Origin: Cladorhizidae sp. MBARI D1340-BT2
Taxonomy: Eukaryota > Porifera > Demospongiae > Poecilosclerida > Cladorhizidae
Length of the DNA: 64,000 nucleotides
Direction: 5' to 3'
Assembly: GCA_028752905.1 (NCBI GenBank)
Contig: JAQNBH010000003.1
Coordinates: 29,638,502-29,702,501 of the forward strand
Shown here: positions 49,065 through 63,600 of the stretch, piece after piece
Layout: each line of letters opens with the position of its first letter
Position numbering within the stretch: the stretch's first letter is position 1
Translations under genes and position numbers: made by a program
Notes under the pieces: generated by a model
Told to the model about the DNA's origin: nothing
Seen by the model: only the letters and a program-made list of their open reading frames with translations
Databases searched by the model: none

Positions 49065-52000
49065 GACTTGCAAGATAGGTATCTCTCAGTGTTCTCTATC
49101 TTGAGCTAAACATGTTAGCTTCATAGATTCTCCACACTTCACTGAATAGACTTGATATATAGCTCTAAAGGTAGGCCTCTCTCTGTTCTCTCTCTTGATA
49201 CCAAACATCCGTATATTCTGCATACATAGAATCACAAGATAGGTTTCTCTATGTGTTCTCTATCTTGATGCTAAACAGGTTAGCTTCATAGATTCTCCAC
49301 ACTTCACTGTATAAACTTGATATATAGCTATTAAGATAGGTCTCTCCCTGTGCTCTCTGTTGATATCAAACATCCATAATATTCTGCAAACTTCACTGTA
49401 ATGGACTTGATATGATTCGAATGATAGGATTCATTATGTGTTCTCTATCTTGATATTTGCCCTAATTTGGTCTATATGTTTCTCATTTTTCCCCCAAAAA
49501 TCTTACTTTTTTGCCGTAAAGCTCATAACTTTTCTACACTTTACCCAAAAAAGAAATTTTTATATCACCGGATAGCCCTTTTAATTATCTGTCTTTTGTA
49601 CGTGCCAAAATTTTGAGTTCTCTAAGTATTAGCAAGTTATGGTGATTTGAAGTGGTAAGGTTTGCGATCTTTCCTGGCATTTTCCAGTTGCCAAAGCGGT
49701 GGCCTGCCAGTGAAAAACCACTACATTTATTGATAATCTGTTGACATGTTGCAGATAAGGGCCTTCTCTATCAGTTGACAAAATCTGGGACTTTGGTCTT
49801 GTTAATTAGGGCAGTTATGAATTGTACTCTTACTTGATGCTAAACATGTTTAGCTTCGTAGATTATCCACACTTCACTGAATAGACTTGATGTATAGCTA
49901 TTAAGATAGGACTCTCTAAGTGCTCTCTCTTGATACCAAACATCCATATATTCTGCACACTTCACTGTAGTGGACTTGCAAGATAGGTATCTCTCAGTGT
50001 TCTCTATCTTGAGCTAAACATGTTAGCTTCATAGATTCTCCACACTTCACTGAATAGACTTGATATATAGCTCTAAAGGTAGGCCTCTCTGTGTTCTCTC
50101 TCTTGATACCAAACATCCGTATATTCTGCATACATAGAATCACAAGATAGGTTTCTCTATGTGTTCTCTATCTTGATGCTAAACAGGTTAGCTTCATAGA
50201 TTCTCCACACTTCACTGTATAAACTTGATATATAGCTATTAAGATAGGTCTCTCCCTGTGCTCTCTGTTGATATCAAACATCCATAATATTCTGCACACT
50301 TCACTGTAATGGACTTGATATGATTCGAATGATAGGTTTCATTATGTGTTCTCTATCTTGATATTTGCCCTAATTTGGTCTATATGTTTCTCATTTTCCC
50401 CCCCAAAAATCTTGCTTTTTTGCCGTAAAGCTCATAACTTTTCTATACTTTACCCAAAAAAGTAATTTTTTATATCATCGGATAGCCCTTTTAATTATCT
50501 GTCTTTTGTACGTGCCAAAATTTTGATTACTCTAAGTATTAGCAAGTTATGGTGATTTGAAGTGGTAAGGTTTGCGATCTTTCCTGGCGTTTTCCAGTTG
50601 CCAAAGCGGTGGCCTGCCAGTGAAAAACCACTACATTTATTGATAATCTGTTGACATGTTGCAGATAAGGGCCTTCTCTATCAGTTGACAAAATCTGGGA
50701 CTTTGGTCTTGTTAATTAGGGCAGTTATGAATTGTACTCTTACTTGATGCTAAACATGTTTAGCTTCGTAGATTATCCACACTTCACTGAATAGACTTGA
50801 TGTATAGCTATTAAGATAGGACTCTCTAAGTGCTCTCTCTTGATACCAAACATCCATATATTCTGCACACTTCACTGTAGTGGACTTGCAAGATAGGTAT
50901 CTCTCAGTGTTCTCTATCTTGAGCTAAACATGTTAGCTTCATAGATTCTCCACACTTCACTGAATAGACTTGATATATAGCTCTAAAGGTAGGCCTCTCT
51001 CTGTTCTCTCTCTTGATACCAAACATCCGTATATTCTGCATACATAGAATCACAAGATTGGTTTCTCTATGTGTTCTCTATCTTGATGCTAAACAGGTTA
51101 GCTTCATAGATTCTCCACACTTCACTGTATAAACTTGATATATAGCTATTAAGATAGGTCTCTCCCTGTGCTCTCTGTTGATATCAAACATCCATAATAT
51201 TCTGCAAACTTCACTGTAATGGACTTGATATGATTCGAATGATAGGTTTCATTATGTGTTCTCTATCTTGATATTTGCCCTAATTTGGTCTATATGTTTC
51301 TCATTTTCCCCCCAAAAATCTTGCTTTTTTGCCGTAAAGCTCATAACTTTTCTATACTTTACCCAAAAAAGAAATTTTTTATATCATCGGATAGCCCTTT
51401 TAATTATCTGTCTTTTGTACGTGCCAAAATTTTGATTACTCTAAGTATTAGCAAGTTATGGTGATTTGAAGTGGTAAGGTTTGCGATCTTTCCTGGCGTT
51501 TTCCAGTTGCCAAAGCGGTGGCCTGCCAGTGAAAAACCACTACATTTATTGATAATCTGTTGACATGTTGCAGATAAGGGCCTTCTCTATCAGTTGACAA
51601 AATCTGGGACTTTGGTCTTGTTAATTAGGGCAGTTATGAATTGTACTCTTACTTGATGCTAAACATGTTTAGCTTCGTAGATTATCCACACTTCACTGAA
51701 TAGACTTGATGTATAGCTATTAAGATAGGACTCTCTAAGTGCTCTCTCTTGATACCAAACATCCATATATTCTGCACACTTCACTGTAGTGGACTTGCAA
51801 GATAGGTATCTCTCAGTGTTCTCTATCTTGAGCTAAACATGTTAGCTTCATAGATTCTCCACACTTCACTGAATAGACTTGATATATAGCTCTAAAGGTA
51901 GGCCTCTCTCTGTTCTCTCTCTTGATACCAAACATCCGTATATTCTGCATACATAGAATCACAAGATAGGTTTCTCTATGTGTTCTCTATCTTGATGCTA

Positions 52001-52699
52001 AACAGGTTAGCTTCATAGATTCTCCACACTTCACTGTATAAACTTGATATATAGCTATTAAGATAGGTCTCTCCCTGTGCTCTCTGTTGATATCAAACAT
52101 CCATAATATTCTGCAAACTTCACTGTAATGGACTTGATATGATTCGAATGATAGGTTTCATTATGTGTTCTCTATCTTGATATTTGCCCTAATTTGGTCT
52201 ATATGTTTCTCATTTTTCCCCCAAAAATCTTACTTTTTTGCCGTAAAGCTCATAACTTTTCTACACTTTACCCAAAAAAGAAATTTTTATATCACCGGAT
52301 AGCCCTTTTAATTATCTGTCTTTTGTACGTGCCAAAATTTTGAGTTCTCTAAGTATTAGCAAGTTATGGTGATTTGAAGTGGTAAGGTTTGCGATCTTTC
52401 CTGGCATTTTCCAGTTGCCAAAGCGGTGGCCTGCCAGTGAAAAACCACTACATTTATTGATAATCTGTTGACATGTTGCAGATAAGGGCCTTCTCTATCA
52501 GTTGACAAAATCTGGGACTTTGGTCTTGTTAATTAGGGCAGTTATGAATTGTACTCTTACTTGATGCTAAACATGTTTAGCTTCGTAGATTATCCACACT
52601 TCACTGAATAGACTTGATGTATAGCTATTAAGATAGGACTCTCTAAGTGCTCTCTCTTGATACCAAACATCCATATATTCTGCACACTTCACTGTAGTG
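49065..52699. repeat. Array segment with recombinant units (units 55-58)
   Basis: Unit 55 is A (GCAAAC). Unit 56 (49973-50882) is B with a C7 tract near 50398-50404, giving 910 bp, and a private AGTAATTT. Unit 57 (50883-51791) starts as an A unit (CAAGATTGG, GCAAAC) but ends as B (GGTGATTT). Unit 58 has GCAAAC followed by AGGTTTC and then type A. Units 57 and 58 switch marker sets between the GCAAAC and AGGTTTC sites. Confidence 0.82.
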
Positions 52700-55600
52700 G
52701 ACTTGCAAGATAGGTATCTCTCAGTGTTCTCTATCTTGAGCTAAACATGTTAGCTTCATAGATTCTCCACACTTCACTGAATAGACTTGATATATAGCTC
52801 TAAAGGTAGGCCTCTCTGTGTTCTCTCTCTTGATACCAAACATCCGTATATTCTGCATACATAGAATCACAAGATAGGTTTCTCTATGTGTTCTCTATCT
52901 TGATGCTAAACAGGTTAGCTTCATAGATTCTCCACACTTCACTGTATAAACTTGATATATAGCTATTAAGATAGGTCTCTCCCTGTGCTCTCTGTTGATA
53001 TCAAACATCCATAATATTCTGCACACTTCACTGTAATGGACTTGATATGATTCGAATGATAGGTTTCATTATGTGTTCTCTATCTTGATATTTGCCCTAA
53101 TTTGGTCTATATGTTTCTCATTTTCCCCCCAAAAATCTTGCTTTTTTGCCGTAAAGCTCATAACTTTTCTATACTTTACCCAAAAAAGAAATTTTTTATA
53201 TCATCGGATAGCCCTTTTAATTATCTGTCTTTTGTACGTGCCAAAATTTTGATTACTCTAAGTATTAGCAAGTTATGATGATTTGAAGTGGTAAGGTTTG
53301 CGATCTTTCCTGGCGTTTTCCAGTTGCCAAAGCGGTGGCCTGCCAGTGAAAAACCACTACATTTATTGATAATCTGTTGACATGTTGCAGATAAGGGCCT
53401 TCTCTATCAGTTGACAAAATCTGGGACTTTGGTCTTGTTAATTAGGGCAGTTATGAATTGTACTCTTACTTGATGCTAAACATGTTTAGCTTCGTAGATT
53501 ATCCACACTTCACTGAATAGACTTGATGTATAGCTATTAAGATAGGACTCTCTAAGTGCTCTCTCTTGATACCAAACATCCATATATTCTGCACACTTCA
53601 CTGTAGTGGACTTGCAAGATAGGTATCTCTCAGTGTTCTCTATCTTGAGCTAAACATGTTAGCTTCATAGATTCTCCACACTTCACTGAATAGACTTGAT
53701 ATATAGCTCTAAAGGTAGGCCTCTCTGTGTTCTCTCTCTTGATACCAAACATCCGTATATTCTGCATACATAGAATCACAAGATAGGTTTCTCTATGTGT
53801 TCTCTATCTTGATGCTAAACAGGTTAGCTTCATAGATTCTCCACACTTCACTGTATAAACTTGATATATAGCTATTAAGATAGGTCTCTCCCTGTGCTCT
53901 CTGTTGATATCAAACATCCATAATATTCTGCACACTTCACTGTAATGGACTTGATATGATTCGAATGATAGGTTTCATTATGTGTTCTCTATCTTGATAT
54001 TTGCCCTAATTTGGTCTATATGTTTCTCATTTTTCCCCCAAAAATCTTACTTTTTTGCCGTAAAGCTCATAACTTTGCTACACTTTACCCAAAAAAGAAA
54101 TTTTTATATCACCGGATAGCCCTTTTAATTATCTGTCTTTTGTACGTGCCAAAATTTTGAGTTCTCTAAGTATTAGCAAGTTATGGTGATTTGAAGTGGT
54201 AAGGTTTGCGATCTTTCCTGGCATTTTCCAGTTGCCAAAGCGGTGGCCTGCCAGTGAAAAACCACTACATTTATTGATAATCTGTTGACATGTTGCAGAT
54301 AAGGGCCTTCTCTATCAGTTGACAAAATCTGGGACTTTGGTCTTGTTAATTAGGGCAGTTATGAATTGTACTCTTACTTGATGCTAAACATGTTTAGCTT
54401 CGTAGATTATCCACACTTCACTGAATAGACTTGATGTATAGCTATTAAGATAGGACTCTCTAAGTGCTCTCTCTTGATACCAAACATCCATATATTCTGC
54501 ACACTTCACTGTAGTGGACTTGCAAGATAGGTATCTCTCAGTGTTCTCTATCTTGAGCTAAACATGTTAGCTTCATAGATTCTCCACACTTCACTGAATA
54601 GACTTGATATATAGCTCTAAAGGTAGGCCTCTCTGTGTTCTCTCTCTTGATACCAAACATCCGTATATTCTGCATACATAGAATCACAAGATAGGTTTCT
54701 CTATGTGTTCTCTATCTTGATGCTAAACAGGTTAGCTTCATAGATTCTCCACACTTCACTGTATAAACTTGATATATAGCTATTAAGATAGGTCTCTCCC
54801 TGTGCTCTCTGTTGATATCAAACATCCATAATATTCTGCACACTTCACTGTAATGGACTTGATATGATTCGAATGATAGGTTTCATTATGTGTTCTCTAT
54901 CTTGATATTTGCCCTAATTTGGTCTATATGTTTCTCATTTTCCCCCCAAAAATCTTGCTTTTTTGCCGTAAAGCTCATAACTTTTCTATACTTTACCCAA
55001 AAAAGAAATTTTTTATATCATCGGATAGCCCTTTTAATTATCTGTCTTTTGTACGTGCCAAAATTTTGATTACTCTAAGTATTAGCAAGTTATGATGATT
55101 TGAAGTGGTAAGGTTTGCGATCTTTCCTGGCGTTTTCCAGTTGCCAAAGCGGTGGCCTGCCAGTGAAAAACCACTACATTTATTGATAATCTGTTGACAT
55201 GTTGCAGATAAGGGCCTTCTCTATCAGTTGACAAAATCTGGGACTTTGGTCTTGTTAATTAGGGCAGTTATGAATTGTACTCTTACTTGATGCTAAACAT
55301 GTTTAGCTTCGTAGATTATCCACACTTCACTGAATAGACTTGATGTATAGCTATTAAGATAGGACTCTCTAAGTGCTCTCTCTTGATACCAAACATCCAT
55401 ATATTCTGCACACTTCACTGTAGTGGACTTGCAAGATAGGTATCTCTCAGTGTTCTCTATCTTGAGCTAAACATGTTAGCTTCATAGATTCTCCACACTT
55501 CACTGAATAGACTTGATATATAGCTCTAAAGGTAGGCCTCTCTGTGTTCTCTCTCTTGATACCAAACATCCGTATATTCTGCATACATAGAATCACAAGA

Positions 55601-58150
55601 TAGGTTTCTCTATGTGTTCTCTATCTTGATGCTAAACAGGTTAGCTTCATAGATTCTCCACACTTCACTGTATAAACTTGATATATAGCTATTAAGATAG
55701 GTCTCTCCCTGTGCTCTCTGTTGATATCAAACATCCATAATATTCTGCACACTTCACTGTAATGGACTTGATATGATTCGAATGATAGGTTTCATTATGT
55801 GTTCTCTATCTTGATATTTGCCCTAATTTGGTCTATATGTTTCTCATTTTTCCCCCAAAAATCTTACTTTTTTGCCGTAAAGCTCATAACTTTTCTACAC
55901 TTTACCCAAAAAAGAAATTTTTATATCACCGGATAGCCCTTTTAATTATCTGTCTTTTGTACGTGCCAAAATTTTGAGTTCTCTAAGTATTAGCAAGTTA
56001 TGGTGATTTGAAGTGGTAAGGTTTGCGATCTTTCCTGGCATTTTCCAGTTGCCAAAGCGGTGGCCTGCCAGTGAAAAACCACTACATTTATTGATAATCT
56101 GTTGACATGTTGCAGATAAGGGCCTTCTCTATCAGTTGACAAAATCTGGGACTTTGGTCTTGTTAATTAGGGCAGTTATGAATTGTACTCTTACTTGATG
56201 CTAAACATGTTTAGCTTCGTAGATTATCCACACTTCACTGAATAGACTTGATGTATAGCTATTAAGATAGGACTCTCTAAGTGCTCTCTCTTGATACCAA
56301 ACATCCATATATTCTGCACACTTCACTGTAGTGGACTTGCAAGATAGGTATCTCTCAGTGTTCTCTATCTTGAGCTAAACATGTTAGCTTCATAGATTCT
56401 CCACACTTCACTGAATAGACTTGATATATAGCTCTAAAGGTAGGCCTCTCTGTGTTCTCTCTCTTGATACCAAACATCCGTATATTCTGCATACATAGAA
56501 TCACAAGATAGGTTTCTCTATGTGTTCTCTATCTTGATGCTAAACAGGTTAGCTTCATAGATTCTCCACACTTCACTGTATAAACTTGATATATAGCTAT
56601 TAAGATAGGTCTCTCCCTGTGCTCTCTGTTGATATCAAACATCCATAATATTCTGCACACTTCACTGTAATGGACTTGATATGATTCGAATGATAGGTTT
56701 CATTATGTGTTCTCTATCTTGATATTTGCCCTAATTTGGTCTATATGTTTCTCATTTTCCCCCCAAAAATCTTGCTTTTTTGCCGTAAAGCTCATAACTT
56801 TTCTATACTTTACCCAAAAAAGAAATTTTTTATATCATCGGATAGCCCTTTTAATTATCTGTCTTTTGTACGTGCCAAAATTTTGATTACTCTAAGTATT
56901 AGCAAGTTATGATGATTTGAAGTGGTAAGGTTTGCGATCTTTCCTGGCGTTTTCCAGTTGCCAAAGCGGTGGCCTGCCAGTGAAAAACCACTACATTTAT
57001 TGATAATCTGTTGACATGTTGCAGATAAGGGCCTTCTCTATCAGTTGACAAAATCTGGGACTTTGGTCTTGTTAATTAGGGCAGTTATGAATTGTACTCT
57101 TACTTGATGCTAAACATGTTTAGCTTCGTAGATTATCCACACTTCACTGAATAGACTTGATGTATAGCTATTAAGATAGGACTCTCTAAGTGCTCTCTCT
57201 TGATACCAAACATCCATATATTCTGCACACTTCACTGTAGTGGACTTGCAAGATAGGTATCTCTCAGTGTTCTCTATCTTGAGCTAAACATGTTAGCTTC
57301 ATAGATTCTCCACACTTCACTGAATAGACTTGATATATAGCTCTAAAGGTAGGCCTCTCTGTGTTCTCTCTCTTGATACCAAACATCCGTATATTCTGCA
57401 TACATAGAATCACAAGATAGGTTTCTCTATGTGTTCTCTATCTTGATGCTAAACAGGTTAGCTTCATAGATTCTCCACACTTCACTGTATAAACTTGATA
57501 TATAGCTATTAAGATAGGTCTCTCCCTGTGCTCTCTGTTGATATCAAACATCCATAATATTCTGCACACTTCACTGTAATGGACTTGATATGATTCGAAT
57601 GATAGGTTTCATTATGTGTTCTCTATCTTGATATTTGCCCTAATTTGGTCTATATGTTTCTCATTTTTCCCCCAAAAATCTTACTTTTTTGCCGTAAAGC
57701 TCATAACTTTTCTACACTTTACCCAAAAAAGAAATTTTTATATCACCGGATAGCCCTTTTAATTATCTGTCTTTTGTACGTGCCAAAATTTTGAGTTCTC
57801 TAAGTATTAGCAAGTTATGGTGATTTGAAGTGGTAAGGTTTGCGATCTTTCCTGGCATTTTCCAGTTGCCAAAGCGGTGGCCTGCCAGTGAAAAACCACT
57901 ACATTTATTGATAATCTGTTGACATGTTGCAGATAAGGGCCTTCTCTATCAGTTGACAAAATCTGGGACTTTGGTCTTGTTAATTAGGGCAGTTATGAAT
58001 TGTACTCTTACTTGATGCTAAACATGTTTAGCTTCGTAGATTATCCACACTTCACTGAATAGACTTGATGTATAGCTATTAAGATAGGACTCTCTAAGTG
58101 CTCTCTCTTGATACCAAACATCCATATATTCTGCACACTTCACTGTAGTG
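52700..58150. repeat. Three tandem copies of an 1,817-bp B-A dimer (units 59-64)
   Basis: Copies start at 52700, 54517 and 56334. Each is B (GATGATTT, 909 bp) followed by A (GCACAC, AGGTTTC, 908 bp), all with the CTCTCTGTG S2 marker. The only private change noticed is G at 54077 (ACTTTGCTA for ACTTTTCTA). Confidence 0.88.
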
Positions 58151-61100
58151 GACTTGCAAGATAGGTATCTCTCAGTGTTCTCTATCTTGAGCTAAACATG
58201 TTAGCTTCATAGATTCTCCACACTTCACTGAATAGACTTGATATATAGCTCTAAAGGTAGGCCTCTCTGTGTTCTCTCTCTTGATACCAAACATCCGTAT
58301 ATTCTGCATACATAGAATCACAAGATAGGTTTCTCTATGTGTTCTCTATCTTGATGCTAAACAGGTTAGCTTCATAGATTCTCCACACTTCACTGTATAA
58401 ACTTGATATATAGCTATTAAGATAGGTCTCTCCCTGTGCTCTCTGTTGATATCAAACATCCATAATATTCTGCAGACTTCACTGTAATGGACTTGATATG
58501 ATTCGAATGATAGGTTTCATTATGTGTTCTCTATCTTGATATTTGCCCTAATTTGGTCTATATGTTTCTCATTTTCCCCCCAAAAATCTTGCTTTTTTGC
58601 CGTAAAGCTCATAACTTTTCTATACTTTACCCAAAAAAGAAATTTTTTATATCATCGGATAGCCCTTTTAATTATCTGTCTTTTGTACGTGCCAAAATTT
58701 TGATTACTCTAAGTATTAGCAAGTTATGATGATTTGAAGTGGTAAGGTTTGCGATCTTTCCTGGCGTTTTCCAGTTGCCAAAGCGGTGGCCTGCCAGTGA
58801 AAAACCACTACATTTATTGATAATCTGTTGACATGTTGCAGATAAGGGCCTTCTCTATCAGTTGACAAAATCTGGGACTTTGGTCTTGTTAATTAGGGCA
58901 GTTATGAATTGTACTCTTACTTGATGCTAAACATGTTTAGCTTCGTAGATTATCCACACTTCACTGAATAGACTTGATGTATAGCTATTAAGATAGGACT
59001 CTCTAAGTGCTCTCTCTTGATACCAAACATCCATATATTCTGCACACTTCACTGTAGTGGACTTGCAAGATAGGTATCTCTCAGTGTTCTCTATCTTGAG
59101 CTAAACATGTTAGCTTCATAGATTCTCCACACTTCACTGAATAGACTTGATATATAGCTCTAAAGGTAGGCCTCTCTGTGTTCTCTCTCTTGATACCAAA
59201 CATCCGTATATTCTGCATACATAGAATCACAAGATAGGTTTCTCTATGTGTTCTCTATCTTGATGCTAAACAGGTTAGCTTCATAGATTCTCCACACTTC
59301 ACTGTATAAACTTGATATATAGCTATTAAGATAGGTCTCTCCCTGTGCTCTCTGTTGATATCAAACATCCATAATATTCTGCAAACTTCACTGTAATGGA
59401 CTTGATATGATTCGAATGATAGGATTCATTATGTGTTCTCTATCTTGATATTTGCCCTAATTTGGTCTATATGTTTCTCATTTTTCCCCCAAAAATCTTA
59501 CTTTTTTGCCGTAAAGCTCATAACTTTTCTACACTTTACCCAAAAAAGAAATTTTTATATCACCGGATAGCCCTTTTAATTATCTGTCTTTTGTACGTGC
59601 CAAAATTTTGAGTTCTCTAAGTATTAGCAAGTTATGGTGATTTGAAGTGGTAAGGTTTGCGATCTTTCCTGGCATTTTCCAGTTGCCAAAGCGGTGGCCT
59701 GCCAGTGAAAAACCACTACATTTATTGATAATCTGTTGACATGTTGCAGATAAGGGCCTTCTCTATCAGTTGACAAAATCTGGGACTTTGGTCTTGTTAA
59801 TTAGGGCAGTTATGAATTGTACTCTTACTTGATGCTAAACATGTTTAGCTTCGTAGATTATCCACACTTCACTGAATAGACTTGATGTATAGCTATTAAG
59901 ATAGGACTCTCTAAGTGCTCTCTCTTGATACCAAACATCCATATATTCTGCACACTTCACTGTAGTGGACTTGCAAGATAGGTATCTCTCAGTGTTCTCT
60001 ATCTTGAGCTAAACATGTTAGCTTCATAGATTCTCCACACTTCACTGAATAGACTTGATATATAGCTCTAAAGGTAGGCCTCTCTCTGTTCTCTCTCTTG
60101 ATACCAAACATCCGTATATTCTGCATACATAGAATCACAAGATAGGTTTCTCTATGTGTTCTCTATCTTGATGCTAAACAGGTTAGCTTCATAGATTCTC
60201 CACACTTCACTGTATAAACTTGATATATAGCTATTAAGATAGGTCTCTCCCTGTGCTCTCTGTTGATATCAAACATCCATAATATTCTGCACACTTCACT
60301 GTAATGGACTTGATATGATTCGAATGATAGGTTTCATTATGTGTTCTCTATCTTGATATTTGCCCTAATTTGGTCTATATGTTTCTCATTTTCCCCCCAA
60401 AAATCTTGCTTTTTTGCCGTAAAGCTCATAACTTTTCTATACTTTACCCAAAAAAGAAATTTTTATATCACCGGATAGCCCTTCTAATTATCTGTCTTTT
60501 GTACGTGCCAAAATTTTGAGTACTCTAAGTATTAGCAAGTTATGGTGATTTGAAGTGGTAAGGTTTGCGATCTTTCCTGGCGTTTTCCAGTTGCCAAAGC
60601 GGTGGCCTGCCAGTGAAAAACCACTACATTTATTGATAATCTGTTGACATGTTGCAGATAAGGGCCTTCTCTATCAGTTGACAAAATCTGGGACTTTGGT
60701 CTTGTTAATTAGGGCAGTTATGAATTGTACTCTTACTTGATGCTAAACATGTTTAGCTTCGTAGATTATCCACACTTCACTGAATAGACTTGATGTATAG
60801 CTATTAAGATAGGACTCTCTAAGTGCTCTCTCTTGATACCAAACATCCATATATTCTGCACACTTCACTGTAGTGGACTTGCAAGATAGGTATCTCTCAG
60901 TGTTCTCTATCTTGAGCTAAACATGTTAGCTTCATAGATTCTCCACACTTCACTGAATAGACTTGATATATAGCTCTAAAGGTAGGCCTCTCTGTGTTCT
61001 CTCTCTTGATACCAAACATCCGTATATTCTGCATACATAGAATCACAAGATAGGTTTCTCTATGTGTTCTCTATCTTGATGCTAAACAGGTTAGCTTCAT

Positions 61101-63600
61101 AGATTCTCCACACTTCACTGTATAAACTTGATATATAGCTATTAAGATAGGTCTCTCCCTGTGCTCTCTGTTGATATCAAACATCCATAATATTCTGCAG
61201 ACTTCACTGTAATGGACTTGATATGATTCGAATGATAGGTTTCATTATGTGTTCTCTATCTTGATATTTGCCCTAATTTGGTCTATATGTTTCTCATTTT
61301 CCCCCCAAAAATCTTGCTTTTTTGCCGTAAAGCTCATAACTTTTCTATACTTTACCCAAAAAAGAAATTTTTTATATCATCGGATAGCCCTTTTAATTAT
61401 CTGTCTTTTGTACGTGCCAAAATTTTGATTACTCTAAGTATTAGCAAGTTATGATGATTTGAAGTGGTAAGGTTTGCGATCTTTCCTGGCGTTTTCCAGT
61501 TGCCAAAGCGGTGGCCTGCCAGTGAAAAACCACTACATTTATTGATAATCTGTTGACATGTTGCAGATAAGGGCCTTCTCTATCAGTTGACAAAATCTGG
61601 GACTTTGGTCTTGTTAATTAGGGCAGTTATGAATTGTACTCTTACTTGATGCTAAACATGTTTAGCTTCGTAGATTATCCACACTTCACTGAATAGACTT
61701 GATGTATAGCTATTAAGATAGGACTCTCTAAGTGCTCTCTCTTGATACCAAACATCCATATATTCTGCACACTTCACTGTAGTGGACTTGCAAGATAGGT
61801 ATCTCTCAGTGTTCTCTATCTTGAGCTAAACATGTTAGCTTCATAGATTCTCCACACTTCACTGAATAGACTTGATATATAGCTCTAAAGGTAGGCCTCT
61901 CTGTGTTCTCTCTCTTGATACCAAACATCCGTATATTCTGCATACATAGAATCACAAGATAGGTTTCTCTATGTGTTCTCTATCTTGATGCTAAACAGGT
62001 TAGCTTCATAGATTCTCCACACTTCACTGTATAAACTTGATATATAGCTATTAAGATAGGTCTCTCCCTGTGCTCTCTGTTGATATCAAACATCCATAAT
62101 ATTCTGCAAACTTCACTGTAATGGACTTGATATGATTCGAATGATAGGATTCATTATGTGTTCTCTATCTTGATATTTGCCCTAATTTGGTCTATATGTT
62201 TCTCATTTTTCCCCCAAAAATCTTACTTTTTTGCCGTAAAGCTCATAACTTTTCTACACTTTACCCAAAAAAGAAATTTTTATATCACCGGATAGCCCTT
62301 TTAATTATCTGTCTTTTGTACGTGCCAAAATTTTGAGTTCTCTAAGTATTAGCAAGTTATGGTGATTTGAAGTGGTAAGGTTTGCGATCTTTCCTGGCAT
62401 TTTCCAGTTGCCAAAGCGGTGGCCTGCCAGTGAAAAACCACTACATTTATTGATAATCTGTTGACATGTTGCAGATAAGGGCCTTCTCTATCAGTTGACA
62501 AAATCTGGGACTTTGGTCTTGTTAATTAGGGCAGTTATGAATTGTACTCTTACTTGATGCTAAACATGTTTAGCTTCGTAGATTATCCACACTTCACTGA
62601 ATAGACTTGATGTATAGCTATTAAGATAGGACTCTCTAAGTGCTCTCTCTTGATACCAAACATCCATATATTCTGCACACTTCACTGTAGTGGACTTGCA
62701 AGATAGGTATCTCTCAGTGTTCTCTATCTTGAGCTAAACATGTTAGCTTCATAGATTCTCCACACTTCACTGAATAGACTTGATATATAGCTCTAAAGGT
62801 AGGCCTCTCTCTGTTCTCTCTCTTGATACCAAACATCCGTATATTCTGCATACATAGAATCACAAGATAGGTTTCTCTATGTGTTCTCTATCTTGATGCT
62901 AAACAGGTTAGCTTCATAGATTCTCCACACTTCACTGTATAAACTTGATATATAGCTATTAAGATAGGTCTCTCCCTGTGCTCTCTGTTGATATCAAACA
63001 TCCATAATATTCTGCACACTTCACTGTAATGGACTTGATATGATTCGAATGATAGGTTTCATTATGTGTTCTCTATCTTGATATTTGCCCTAATTTGGTC
63101 TATATGTTTCTCATTTTCCCCCCAAAAATCTTGCTTTTTTGCCGTAAAGCTCATAACTTTTCTATACTTTACCCAAAAAAGAAATTTTTATATCACCGGA
63201 TAGCCCTTCTAATTATCTGTCTTTTGTACGTGCCAAAATTTTGAGTACTCTAAGTATTAGCAAGTTATGGTGATTTGAAGTGGTAAGGTTTGCGATCTTT
63301 CCTGGCGTTTTCCAGTTGCCAAAGCGGTGGCCTGCCAGTGAAAAACCACTACATTTATTGATAATCTGTTGACATGTTGCAGATAAGGGCCTTCTCTATC
63401 AGTTGACAAAATCTGGGACTTTGGTCTTGTTAATTAGGGCAGTTATGAATTGTACTCTTACTTGATGCTAAACATGTTTAGCTTCGTAGATTATCCACAC
63501 TTCACTGAATAGACTTGATGTATAGCTATTAAGATAGGACTCTCTAAGTGCTCTCTCTTGATACCAAACATCCATATATTCTGCACACTTCACTGTAGTG
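58151..63600. repeat. Two tandem copies of a 2,725-bp trimer (units 65-70)
   Basis: Copies span 58151-60875 and 60876-63600. Order: B with the rare GCAGAC and GATGATTT; A with GCAAAC and AGGATTC; a mosaic unit that is B-like to TATACT and then D/T-like (CACCGG, CCCTTCTAA, GAGTACTC) with GGCGTTTT. GCAGAC is found nowhere else in the window. The copies have equal length and I saw no difference between them. Confidence 0.9.
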
